From assembly GCF_000737335.2 (NCBI RefSeq), contig NZ_JMCC02000002.1, forward strand, positions 1-64,000: a DNA stretch of 64,000 nucleotides, read 5' to 3'. How positions within the stretch are numbered: the first letter of the stretch is position 1; every line of letters begins with the position of its first letter. The stretch is from Enhygromyxa salina. GTDB taxonomy: Bacteria; Myxococcota_A; Polyangia; Nannocystales; Nannocystaceae. This document shows, piece by piece, positions 51,816 to 58,916 of the stretch. The notes under the pieces were generated by a model. The model did no database searches, was not told where the DNA came from, and was given only the letters and a program-made list of their open reading frames with translations. The position numbers were made by a program, and so were the translations under genes.

Positions 51816-51977
51816 ATGAAGACCATCAAAGAACTCCGCATCTCCGATCTCCAGCAAGTCCGTGGCGCCGCCGAGCTTGGCGGCGGTCGCGAGGAGTACA
51901 CTCGCAACTGTGAGGACGGCTCCTGCAAGAGCAGCGAGATCGGCAAGCAGGCCAGCCAGGCCGCTCTCAGCAAGTAG
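51816..51977 (+). CDS. Candidate ribosomal peptide (RiPP/bacteriocin-like) precursor, 53 residues
   Basis: The sequence begins MKTIKELRISDLQQVRGA, matching a double-glycine-type leader (L-x-I-S-D-L-x-x-V-x-G-A, with Asp for the usual Glu and GA at the cut site). The remainder, AELGGGREEYTRNCEDGS and CKSSEIGKQASQAALSK, is small, polar and has two Cys four residues apart (C-E-D-G-S-C). A C39 peptidase would be expected to cleave after GA or, less likely, after the later GG. GAAAGAGAAA lies 5-14 bases before the ATG. Immediately downstream is an intrinsic terminator and then the presumed maturation genes. Small size, leader, C39 exporter and conserved layout make this a good precursor; modification and activity are not known. 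Confidence 0.82.
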   Translation: MKTIKELRISDLQQVRGAAELGGGREEYTRNCEDGSCKSSEIGKQASQAALSK

Positions 51978-51982
51978 TGGAT

Positions 51983-52017
51983 GGGGGCCGGCGATCTCGT
52001 CGGCCCCGTCCTTTTTC
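51983..52017 (+). terminator. Intrinsic terminator or attenuator after the peptide precursor
   Basis: GGGGCCG (51984-51990) pairs with CGGCCCC (52001-52007) around a 10-nt loop and is followed by GTCCTTTTT. It lies 5 nt after the precursor stop, so it may set a high precursor-to-enzyme ratio by partial termination before the downstream genes. Confidence 0.8.
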
Positions 52018-52041
52018 TCACGATTATAGAGGACGACTCGA

Positions 52042-53277
52042 GTGAACGATCTGCTGGAAGTTCGAGACTTGCGAAGCGCGCGCTCCCCCGAAGAAGGGGC
52101 GCAGTCAGCAGGCGAGCAGCTCTTGTCGCTCAGCGCCACGCGCCACATTCTCGAGGATCCCCACACGCGGATCGTGCGGCGTGCAATTGACGCGAATTGG
52201 CTGTACGAAGCGCGCAATTCCAAGACTTCGGCCGGGTGGAACCCGTTTCGGGGCGAGATCTATATTGCCGACAACTCTGTGGTTGGGCAGTGGCTCGACG
52301 ACCCGGCGATCGATCTGCGGGTGCTCAACGAGAATGACCTATTCTTGCCGGAATTCGCGTTCTTGTTGCACGACTACCTGCATGTATTTGGGGCGCGCAC
52401 GATCGCGGAGCTGCGGCCCGAGCTAGAATTTGGCCACGGCGAGCTGGACCCGGCCCGGCTCGAGGAGCACGCGTTCGTGCTGGTCGTGACCGAGGCCGTC
52501 GCGACGGTTGGCCTCGATTATTGGGATCTTTGCTGCCGCAACCTTGGCCGCGAGCTGGACATTGGCTCGGCGTTTGCGCGCCTGACGGTGTCGTACCAGA
52601 CCTCGCTCGAGCCTGAGTACCGGCGCTATTGCGAAGACTTCACCGCGCAGACCCCAGACTTCTTTGGGTTGATCGCGCGGTTTTATTGTACCGGGGCGTT
52701 TCCGGGTTTTGACGGTGAGGCGCTGCGGCGCAGCCCGGTCACGCTGGGCTGGCTTCGTCATGAGCTCTTGTATGGCGGCTCGCAGCGGCGCTATTCCAGG
52801 CAATGGTTGAATCACCTCGCGGGTATCCAACCTGATCAGCTTGGCGCGCTCGATGCCCCGATCGAGATCCCAGATTGGGGTGAGGCCGTCATAAAGGAAC
52901 TCGGCGCCCGGCTGTGGGCAAAGGTCAAGCAAGGGGACGCATGCACACCCGCCGCGCACTGGGACCCCGAGCGGGCCTGGCGGGCGCCGCAGCGCGGTCC
53001 GATCGACTTTCGCTTCACGAACTTGGCCGGGTTCGAGGACCTCGACGTCGAGATCGAGCGCCGCGGCGTGCTCGAGACCTCGCGTGCGCAGTGGCGCGAG
53101 CAGCTGCTGCGAAGTCGTCGCTATCCGATCGGCGATCGGGACGCGATCGCGGCCGTCAGCGCGCTGGCCCACAGCCAGGACCACGCCGTGGTCGCCTGGG
53201 CCGCCAAGCAGCTCCCCGCCTACGTGGGCGCCAAGCGGTCCGAGCACGAGCCGCTCGACATGTTCTTCCTCAAGTGA
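52042..53277 (+). CDS. Unknown RiPP-cluster protein with HDxxH motif
   Basis: A 411-residue cytoplasmic protein without a recognised family. GTG 52042 follows AGAGGACGACTCGA. Residues 100-150 hold LPEFAFLLHDYLHVFGARTI, with H110-D111-x-x-H114 and a Glu twelve or so residues later, then LEEHAFVLVVTEAVATVGLD-YW. Spacing of HDxxH with a downstream Glu recalls the zinc-binding motif of the Coq4 family and also helical di-iron proteins, but the rest does not allow a decision. A metal-dependent tailoring role is possible (inference). A 4-nt GTGA overlap joins it to the SelO-like gene, so both are made together. Not a shadow frame: it has a good start and the expected GC bias. Confidence 0.72.
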   Translation: MNDLLEVRDLRSARSPEEGAQSAGEQLLSLSATRHILEDPHTRIVRRAIDANWLYEARNSKTSAGWNPFRGEIYIADNSVVGQWLDDPAIDLRVLNENDLFLPEFAFLLHDYLHVFGARTIAELRPELEFGHGELDPARLEEHAFVLVVTEAVATVGLDYWDLCCRNLGRELDIGSAFARLTVSYQTSLEPEYRRYCEDFTAQTPDFFGLIARFYCTGAFPGFDGEALRRSPVTLGWLRHELLYGGSQRRYSRQWLNHLAGIQPDQLGALDAPIEIPDWGEAVIKELGARLWAKVKQGDACTPAAHWDPERAWRAPQRGPIDFRFTNLAGFEDLDVEIERRGVLETSRAQWREQLLRSRRYPIGDRDAIAAVSALAHSQDHAVVAWAAKQLPAYVGAKRSEHEPLDMFFLK

Positions 53278-54740
53278 TCGCAGTCATGAACATCGACGAC
53301 CCAAGCACGCTGCAGTGGCGCCCGGCCAGTCCGTGGGCGACCCCCGTTCCCCTGGCCGCCGCCGACTTCGAGCCGCTCCACGCGGCGCACCAACCCTGGT
53401 GCCTGCGTACGGATCTAGGGGCGGTGCAGCCGTTTGGTGTGGCCGGATTCGACGATGGGGACCTGACCGTGGGGTTCGCCGACTTTCAGCTGCCCGCTCG
53501 CTATCCGGTCGCGCGGCGGCTTGGCTCGGGGCGCGCGGTGTTTCACGAAGGCAAGTACATCAAGGGCGTGGGCCGGACCCAGCTCGCCGCCAATTGGGCC
53601 GACGCCAGCGATGTCTTGCACAGCTCCGGGCACATGTACCCAAGCGGGGCGATCCGCGAGTACCTTGTTACTTGCTACCTTCAGGCGCGCGGGCTTGGGC
53701 ACGTGGTGGTGCCTTGTGAGGGGCTTGCCCTTCGCCCGTTGCCGACCGAGTTTGGGGGCGCGCTGCGGGCCCACGCCAAGCAGCTTGGGGTTGCGCTGGC
53801 GCCGGCCGATGCCTGCATGCAAGCGCTCACCTTCAAGCCCGGCAACTTTGCGCGGTGGTCGAATTTCTCATGGCTGGCGACCCACGCGTACGGCGAGCTC
53901 GACGAGGTCATTCGCATGGGGCTGGCGCTGCAGCACTTTAGCGATCCCAGCGCGCCGATCGACACCGACGCCTGCACGCCCTCGGCGATCGCCGCTGGCT
54001 TGGACGCTGCCGTTGCCCGAACCCGCAACAACTTTGGGGAGTTCTTCACGGCCGGGATCTACTGGGGTTCGTTCACCAACAACGCGACGCTCGACGGTCG
54101 CTTCTTGGATCTCGAGCTCCCCACATTTCTGGCCGAGCCAATGGTGGTTGCGCTGGCGCCCCACAAGCAGGGTGCAGGTTTGTCGAGCGCGGCCGGGCCG
54201 ATCTACCAATGGTTTGGCGCCGAGGTCATCGACGCTGCCGCATCACTGGCGGCCTGCGTTGCGATCATGAGCTCGCGGCTGTCGGAGATGGCCGCCCGCT
54301 GCGTCCACCCAAGCGCCGCGGCGTTTTGTCGCGCGACCGTGGAGGCCCTGGCGCAGACCTTTGGTCCCGCGCACTGGATCCACGACCGCGAGCAGTGGCG
54401 CCGCGATCTGTTGGACCGGTTTCAGGGCGTGGTCGGCTGCCCGTACAACCCCGAGCCATTGGTTGAAGCGCTGCTTGGCGAGCGCTCCGTGAACATGGCC
54501 CTTCGCCGCCACGAGCTGGGCCTCGCGGATCCCGAGCCGGCGATCTCGGTCGCTACGTTCTTCGCCGACGAGGCCTCGCTGCCCACGGACGCCGACGGGG
54601 CGCGGGCGCTGATGAACGGCCTCGCGCGGGAGCTGGATCAGTGCACCAGCGTCAGCGAGCTGCTCCGCGGCCTGCGGGGCGCGAGCGATCGGATCCAAGC
54701 GAGCGTACGGCCCCGCGCGCGTCGGGGAGCGGCCGCTTGA
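53274..54740 (+). CDS. SelO/YdiU-like pseudokinase-fold protein in a peptide cluster
   Basis: A 488-residue protein whose N-terminal half follows the SelO pattern: L-G-S-G-R-A-V-F then IKGVGRT with K97, S-G-A-I-R-E-Y-L with E129, LTFKPGNFARWSNFSWLATH, and GSFTNNATLDGRFLDLELP with N270 and D279 in the metal-binding positions. In SelO the stretch is N-T-D-N; here F-T-N-N stands there, so the Asp before the metal-binding Asn is replaced by Asn at residue 269 (alignment by eye). SelO enzymes transfer AMP to protein hydroxyls. The C-terminal 200 residues differ from canonical SelO. It is coupled to the HDxxH protein by GTGA and to the GNAT gene by TTGA. Candidate peptide AMP-transferase, kinase-like or other nucleotidyl-using tailoring enzyme; the reaction is unproven. 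Confidence 0.75.
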   Translation: MIAVMNIDDPSTLQWRPASPWATPVPLAAADFEPLHAAHQPWCLRTDLGAVQPFGVAGFDDGDLTVGFADFQLPARYPVARRLGSGRAVFHEGKYIKGVGRTQLAANWADASDVLHSSGHMYPSGAIREYLVTCYLQARGLGHVVVPCEGLALRPLPTEFGGALRAHAKQLGVALAPADACMQALTFKPGNFARWSNFSWLATHAYGELDEVIRMGLALQHFSDPSAPIDTDACTPSAIAAGLDAAVARTRNNFGEFFTAGIYWGSFTNNATLDGRFLDLELPTFLAEPMVVALAPHKQGAGLSSAAGPIYQWFGAEVIDAAASLAACVAIMSSRLSEMAARCVHPSAAAFCRATVEALAQTFGPAHWIHDREQWRRDLLDRFQGVVGCPYNPEPLVEALLGERSVNMALRRHELGLADPEPAISVATFFADEASLPTDADGARALMNGLARELDQCTSVSELLRGLRGASDRIQASVRPRARRGAAA

Positions 54741-55513
54741 GCACGATCGGCTACGGCGATCCACGCAGGGTTCACGAGCTGCTCGCGCTGCGTGCTCGGG
54801 CCTTTGCGTCGCGGATCGAGGGCGAGCGCACGGATGCAGTAGCTGGGCGCTGGGTCGAGATCGGTGGGGCGTTCGCGTTTGATTGGAGTGGCTACCGCTG
54901 CGTGCACGACTTTGGTGACGAGGCGCTGCAACGCTGGAGCGAGCTGCTCGATTGGTTTGCCGACGGGCTCGCGCCCACCTTCGAGACCTGGTGTGGCGAG
55001 GGGCTCTTGGTCACCGCCCGCGCGCTGACCCTGCTTGGCTACCAGCCCGTTCACGCCCAGGCTTTGTTCGCCGCCTCGCTCGACAGCCTCGCGCCCACTC
55101 ACGCAAACACCCCGCTCGAGATTAGCCGCGACCCCAATGACTTCGGCCGGCTGGGCGCGCAGATGTGGAACGAGGGCGACCCCGACCGCGCACGCGCGCT
55201 CGCCCGGCAACACGCGGGACCCAACTGGTGCTGCGCGACCGTGCTCGAGGCCGGCCAGCCCGTCGCGGGCGCCAGCTTGTACTTGGATGGCCCGCATGCG
55301 TTCCACGCCAACGCCCTGACCTTGCCCGCGCACCAGGGCCGCGGCATGCATGGGCGGCTGTTGGCCGCGCAGATCGAGCTTGCGCGGGCGCGCGGCAAGA
55401 CGTGGATCGTCGCCGACACGCAGGTTGGATCCGGGAGCGGCCGCAACCTCGAGCGCGCCGGCCTGCGCTGTGTGGCGACCTGTCTGCACTGGCAACCATT
55501 GCAGCAAGACTGA
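54737..55513 (+). CDS. GNAT acyl/acetyltransferase of the peptide cluster
   Basis: A 258-residue protein with an N-terminal helical half (DPRRVHELLALRARAFASRI, ALQRWSELLDWFADGLAPTF) and a C-terminal GNAT fold: CCATVLEAGQPVAGASLYLD, ANALTLPAHQGRGMHGRLLA (acyl-CoA loop Q-G-R-G-M-H-G-R-L) and the end RGKTWIVADTQVGSGSGRNL-ERAGL. TTG at 54737 overlaps the upstream TGA (TTGA) and gives LSTIGYGDPRRVHE, so that start was chosen. Its place in the peptide operon suggests acylation of a precursor side chain or N-terminus; Lys residues in the core are candidates. It ends 17 nt before the convergent sigma gene. Confidence 0.83.
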   Translation: MSTIGYGDPRRVHELLALRARAFASRIEGERTDAVAGRWVEIGGAFAFDWSGYRCVHDFGDEALQRWSELLDWFADGLAPTFETWCGEGLLVTARALTLLGYQPVHAQALFAASLDSLAPTHANTPLEISRDPNDFGRLGAQMWNEGDPDRARALARQHAGPNWCCATVLEAGQPVAGASLYLDGPHAFHANALTLPAHQGRGMHGRLLAAQIELARARGKTWIVADTQVGSGSGRNLERAGLRCVATCLHWQPLQQD

Positions 55514-55529
55514 GCCCGCTTGAAACCAG

Positions 55530-56159
55530 CTACTCGTCGAGCTCGCGGCGCAGCTGCTTGGCCCAGCCGTCGAGGCCGCGCAGCGTGGTCTCGAGCTGCT
55601 CGCGGGAGTCTGCGAGCGCGCGCATGTGTTCGTTCAGGCGCGCGCGGCCGCGGTGCATGCGGGTCTTGACCGTGTTGGCCGGCAACTCCATCACGAGCGC
55701 GATGTCGTTGATCCGCATGTCCTCCCAGTAGTGGAGCTCGAGCATCAGCTGGGTGTCGATCGGCAGCTGGCGGAGCGCGGCGAGCAGCAGCTTGTTCTGG
55801 CCGTGGGCGTCGAGCACCGAGGAGACCGTGCGGTGGAGCCCCGCGATCGTGGCGTGCTGGGGATCGAAGCGGGCGCGATCGCGGATCGTGTTGCGCAGGT
55901 GCTCCAGCAGCTTCTTGCGGGCGATCGCAAACAAGAAGGTACGAAAGCTGGCGTCGTCGCGAAACCGCTGCAGACCGCCGTCGAGCAGCCCAAGGAAGGT
56001 GGCCTGGACCAAGTCTTCACCTTCGGCGCCGACCTTGCTCATGAAGAAGCGGGCGACGCTCTCGTGGTGGCGCAGCAACAAGCTTGTCCCGGCCGCCTGG
56101 TCGCCCGCGCGCCAACGCGACAGCAGCTCCTCGTCTGGCGGCGCCTCGGGTTGGCTCAT
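55530..56159 (-). CDS. ECF RNA polymerase sigma factor
   Basis: A 209-residue sigma factor. Region 2 reads DQAAGTSLLLRHHESVARFF, EDLVQATFLGLLDGGLQRFR and ASFRTFLFAIARKKLLEHLR. Region 4 reads LPIDTQLMLELHYWEDMRIN-DIALVMELPANTVKTRMHRG-RARL. These are complete ECF signatures (R2.2 D-L-V-Q, R4.2 V-K-T-R-M-H-R-G-R-x-x-L). No anti-sigma factor is adjacent. ATG 56159 (MSQPEAPPDEELL) is normal. It could control the peptide cluster, which ends convergently at 55513, but this is only proximity. Confidence 0.94.
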   Translation of the reverse strand: MSQPEAPPDEELLSRWRAGDQAAGTSLLLRHHESVARFFMSKVGAEGEDLVQATFLGLLDGGLQRFRDDASFRTFLFAIARKKLLEHLRNTIRDRARFDPQHATIAGLHRTVSSVLDAHGQNKLLLAALRQLPIDTQLMLELHYWEDMRINDIALVMELPANTVKTRMHRGRARLNEHMRALADSREQLETTLRGLDGWAKQLRRELDE

Positions 56160-56221
56160 GCGCTCTCGACAGTAGCACTGACTTCAGTGCCGAGCGCTGG
56201 ACTCCAACCGCCCGCGCCTGG

Positions 56222-57436
56222 TCACGGCGCGTAGAGCAGCAGCTCGGTGAAGTTGTCGGCGTCGCCGTTGGTGGCCGATGTCGCCACGCTTGGCCCCGCG
56301 CCTAGCTCGAACTGCACGCTGATCTGCGGGCCCGCGGCCGCGTTCTTGTTGGAGTTGGCCTCCGTGTACTCGACGTGGATCGCGTAGGGCCCCGGGCTGG
56401 CCGGGGTGCCGTCGAGCCGGTCGAGGTCCCAGGTGACCTGGTGGGTGCCGTGGAGCTTGCGCGTGGATCCGGTGATCGCGTCGACGTCGTTGTCATCGCT
56501 GGCGGCTCGCCACGCGACGAGGTGCTCGCGGCGGGTGTCGCCCCAGACCTCGAGGGTCCGCACGAAGCCGTTGGCGTCCTCGAGCCAGATCGCGCCGACG
56601 TGCTTGGGGCCGTACTTGCCGTCGTATCCGCGGGTGCGGACCCGAAAGCTCAGGGCCTCGGGGGGCACCTCGGGGTCGATGCCTCGCAACATCGCGTCGA
56701 GGATCAGATCATCGTCGCTCGAGTGGGGGTGCAGCGACACGGCGAGCACGTTGGTGCCCGCCAGCAGCAGCGCGGGATCGGGAAACGCCCAGTAGTACTG
56801 GTGCGGGTCGATGCCCATCGCCTTTGACTGCGCCGTGAGCCCCGAGTCGGAGCCGGTCGCGGGCATGTTGGTGCGGAACACCTCGCCGCCGTTGAGCCAC
56901 ACGATCGCGCCGTCGTCGCGACGCAGCCGCAAGAGCAGGCCCGCGACCGCGCTTGGATCCGTGAGGTCGAAGCTGGACCGCAGCTGGCTGGGCCCCGGCG
57001 GGAGCGAGGTCGCCACGTCCTCGAAGCCGTCGCCGAGCGGCGCGGGGCCGGTGGCCCAGGCCGAGTCGTCGTAGTCCGCGGCCGTCCAGTTCAGCGCCGC
57101 CTGGTCGCCGCTGGTGTAGCGCCACGTTGCGCCCGGTTGGATGAACACGGCCAGCGCGTCCTGTGACTCGCCGCCGTCTGACTCGCCGCCGTCTGACTCG
57201 CCGCCGTCGTCGAGGCTGCCATCGTCGAGGCCGCCGTCTTCGTCGAGGCCCGGGGGGAGACCTTCGTCGGCGGGGGCCTCGTCGCCGTCCGAGCCCCAGT
57301 CGCCCGCGGCCTCGTCGGGCGGGTTGGGTGGATCGGGCTGGGCGACGTGCAGGCCACCCTCGTCCATGCACGCTGTCGCGTTTGAGAGCGCGAGCGCGAG
57401 CGCGAGCCGCTTGAAGTTTCGATCAGTTGCAGCCAC
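56222..57436 (-). CDS. DUF2271 lipoprotein with galactose-binding-like domain
   Basis: A 404-residue exported protein. GTG 57436 has AGGAGG eight bases upstream; the N-terminus DRNFKRLALALALSNATACM has a lipobox-like A-T-A-C. An acidic Gly/Asp/Glu-rich linker with three DGGES units leads to a beta-rich module (GATWRYTSGDQAALNWTAAD, YDDSAWATGPAPLGDGFED, GAIVWLNGGEVFRTN), like the discoidin-type domains of secreted enzymes. The C-terminal part (FRVRTRGYDGKYGPKHVGAI-WLED, RTLEVWGDTRREHLVAW, THQVTWDLDRLDGTPASPGP) is DUF2271. DUF2271 genes usually travel with DUF4266, DUF3570, thioredoxin and ApbE genes; the first three are here. Confidence 0.83.
   Translation of the reverse strand: MAATDRNFKRLALALALSNATACMDEGGLHVAQPDPPNPPDEAAGDWGSDGDEAPADEGLPPGLDEDGGLDDGSLDDGGESDGGESDGGESQDALAVFIQPGATWRYTSGDQAALNWTAADYDDSAWATGPAPLGDGFEDVATSLPPGPSQLRSSFDLTDPSAVAGLLLRLRRDDGAIVWLNGGEVFRTNMPATGSDSGLTAQSKAMGIDPHQYYWAFPDPALLLAGTNVLAVSLHPHSSDDDLILDAMLRGIDPEVPPEALSFRVRTRGYDGKYGPKHVGAIWLEDANGFVRTLEVWGDTRREHLVAWRAASDDNDVDAITGSTRKLHGTHQVTWDLDRLDGTPASPGPYAIHVEYTEANSNKNAAAGPQISVQFELGAGPSVATSATNGDADNFTELLLYAP
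57164..57208. repeat. Three perfect 15-bp tandem repeats
   Basis: TGACTCGCCGCCGTC occurs three times in a row (57164, 57179, 57194) and encodes a D/E-G-G-E-S-type unit repeated in the linker of the DUF2271 lipoprotein. Confidence 0.9.
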
Positions 57437-58373
57437 AACCACCTCCTGCGCCACCCAGGGCGCCCGCCGAGCCCTCGCGGTACTCGATCGCGTGTGCGCT
57501 TCCGGACAGCAGATCATCGTTGATCTCGATCAGCATGTCGGGCTGCGCGAGGCGGCTGCGCTCCCATGGCTGCACGTTCGCGCACCCGCTCGCGCAGACC
57601 AGGCTGGCGCCGAGCGTTAGGGCCAACGTGGCCCGCGGACGCCTTCGACCGGCGATCATGCCCGCGCCGCACACCATCGCTATCAGCAGCATGATCACTC
57701 CGCCAAGCCCGAGCTTCCCAGCGTCGAGCCTGCCGATCTGGCACCCGCTCGCCGTCGCGCCGAACGGCTCGAGCGCCCGCACGTCCAGCACCGGGCCGTC
57801 GCCAGTCGCGTCGCCCGAGCCATCGCCCCGGACACCCGCGAGGTGCAACCACACGGTCCCCGCCGCCGGGTCTTCGGGCGCGCGCCACTGCATGCGCAGG
57901 CGGTGCGCACCGCAGTCGCCAATTGCGATCACCTGTCGCCCGTCGTCGGGCTCGAACGCAGCCGCCGCAACTGTTCCGCTGGTGCAGTGATCCTCTGCGG
58001 CAAGCAGCTGCTTGGGCGCGAGCGTGAGCTCACCGATCGCAACACCGGACGCGTCGCTGAGCTCGGCGAGCACCGCCGCCTGCTCGACGCTTGGCGACCA
58101 CGCGACATCGAAGACATAGGTGACACCGGGCTCCCAGCCGGCGCTGGGCAGCCCCGAGACCTCGAGCGCGAGCGCTTCGCCGCCGCCGTGGCAAGCGTCG
58201 CAGCTCAGTCCGTCTAACCGCGAACCCGTGAAGTAGCGGCCTGCGCCGCCGCCTTCGTGGGCTGGCGCGGCGAACAGCTTGGGGCTGGAGTAGGCGTGGC
58301 TGGTCGCGGGCGCGACCGCCACGGCCAGACTGATCGCCAGCCCGATCACCAGACCGATCGCGCGCGAGCTCAT
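57423..58373 (-). CDS. CxxCH-motif anchored protein fused to a DUF4266 lipoprotein
   Basis: A 316-residue frame with two modules. The first has a signal peptide (MSSRAIGLVIGLAISLAVAV), a c-heme-like C-D-A-C-H motif in GLSCDACHGGG, a beta domain like choice-of-anchor V proteins, and a C-terminal membrane segment GGVIMLLIAMVCGAGMIAG followed by RRRPR. The second begins directly afterwards: TLALTLGASLVCASGCANVQ, then PWERSRLAQPDM and the end GGAGGGCGCN, the DUF4266 pattern. The second half, read from ATG 57659 (MIAGRRRPRATLALTLGASL), would by itself be a normal 78-residue lipoprotein, so either a natural fusion or an internal start produces DUF4266. ATG 58373 overlaps the upstream TGA (ATGA). 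Confidence 0.76.
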   Translation of the reverse strand: MSSRAIGLVIGLAISLAVAVAPATSHAYSSPKLFAAPAHEGGGAGRYFTGSRLDGLSCDACHGGGEALALEVSGLPSAGWEPGVTYVFDVAWSPSVEQAAVLAELSDASGVAIGELTLAPKQLLAAEDHCTSGTVAAAAFEPDDGRQVIAIGDCGAHRLRMQWRAPEDPAAGTVWLHLAGVRGDGSGDATGDGPVLDVRALEPFGATASGCQIGRLDAGKLGLGGVIMLLIAMVCGAGMIAGRRRPRATLALTLGASLVCASGCANVQPWERSRLAQPDMLIEINDDLLSGSAHAIEYREGSAGALGGAGGGCGCN

Positions 58374-58846
58374 GACCCGATCTCCTCGAGCGGAACGCCA
58401 GCGGCCCACACGACGAGCATGCGCCAGCGCGGATCTTCACGGGTCCACAGGTTGTGCCCCCAGCGATCTTGCCCGGCGTGGTCGTGACCTTCTAGCGGCT
58501 TGCGCAGCAGCGGCGCGTCGAGCAGCTGTTTGGAGATGAGTTGCCCGCCCGGCGCTCGATCGTGGGTCAGCGCCGCGCGGGTTCGCTGGTAGCTGAGCCA
58601 CACCTCATCTTCGGTGGGTGGATCGAGGGGCTCGTCAAACTCGGGCGCGAGCCGCTGGCGACCGGGGCCCCAGACTGCGAAGAAGCGATCCGCGTCCCCG
58701 TGACAGCGGCTCAGCCCACAATCGCGGAGCAGCAGCGGGTAGATGGTCGCGCGGAAGTCATCAAAGTCGGGCGCAGGCAGCTCGGCCTCGCTTGGCATAC
58801 AGCCGACGGCTAGCGTGATCAGCGACGCAGCAACGAGGCTTCGCAT
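58370..58846 (-). CDS. Small lipoprotein with C-x4-CH heme-like motif
   Basis: A 158-residue lipoprotein: MRSLVAASLITLAVGCMPSE has lipobox A-V-G-C. The next segment FRATIYPLLLRDCGLSRCHG contains C-G-L-S-R-C-H, a C-x4-C-H variant of the c-heme site that is typical of short cytochrome-like domains in myxobacterial and planctomycete lipoproteins (I-Y-P-x-L-x-x-x-C-x-x-x-x-C-H). The remainder has no second heme motif. It starts 70 bp from the divergent DUF3570 gene and ends in an ATGA overlap with the DUF4266 gene. Probably part of an envelope electron path with the redox proteins around it (inference). Confidence 0.75.
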   Translation of the reverse strand: MRSLVAASLITLAVGCMPSEAELPAPDFDDFRATIYPLLLRDCGLSRCHGDADRFFAVWGPGRQRLAPEFDEPLDPPTEDEVWLSYQRTRAALTHDRAPGGQLISKQLLDAPLLRKPLEGHDHAGQDRWGHNLWTREDPRWRMLVVWAAGVPLEEIGS

Positions 58847-58916
58847 GTGTCTGGATTAGCACGAAATAATTTTATTATGAACAATCAATTTTAATACTAT
58901 AAGGCCACTGAGGCTG
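58847..58916. promoter_or_regulatory. AT-rich divergent promoter region
   Basis: Seventy bases between the divergent lipoprotein and DUF3570 genes are strongly AT-rich against a GC-rich background (about 58860-58905: TAATTTTATTATGAACAATC is typical). Sigma-70-like elements can be drawn on both strands (TACTAT on plus; TTGATT with TAAAAT-like downstream on minus), but none is clear-cut. The contrast itself suggests overlapping promoters. Confidence 0.45.

Noticed and set aside
44541..56159. The peptide cluster as a classical lanthipeptide, lasso or YcaO locus
   Set aside because: No LanB/C/M, YcaO, asparagine-synthetase-like lasso cyclase or nitrile-hydratase leader was seen; the tailoring genes are of other families.
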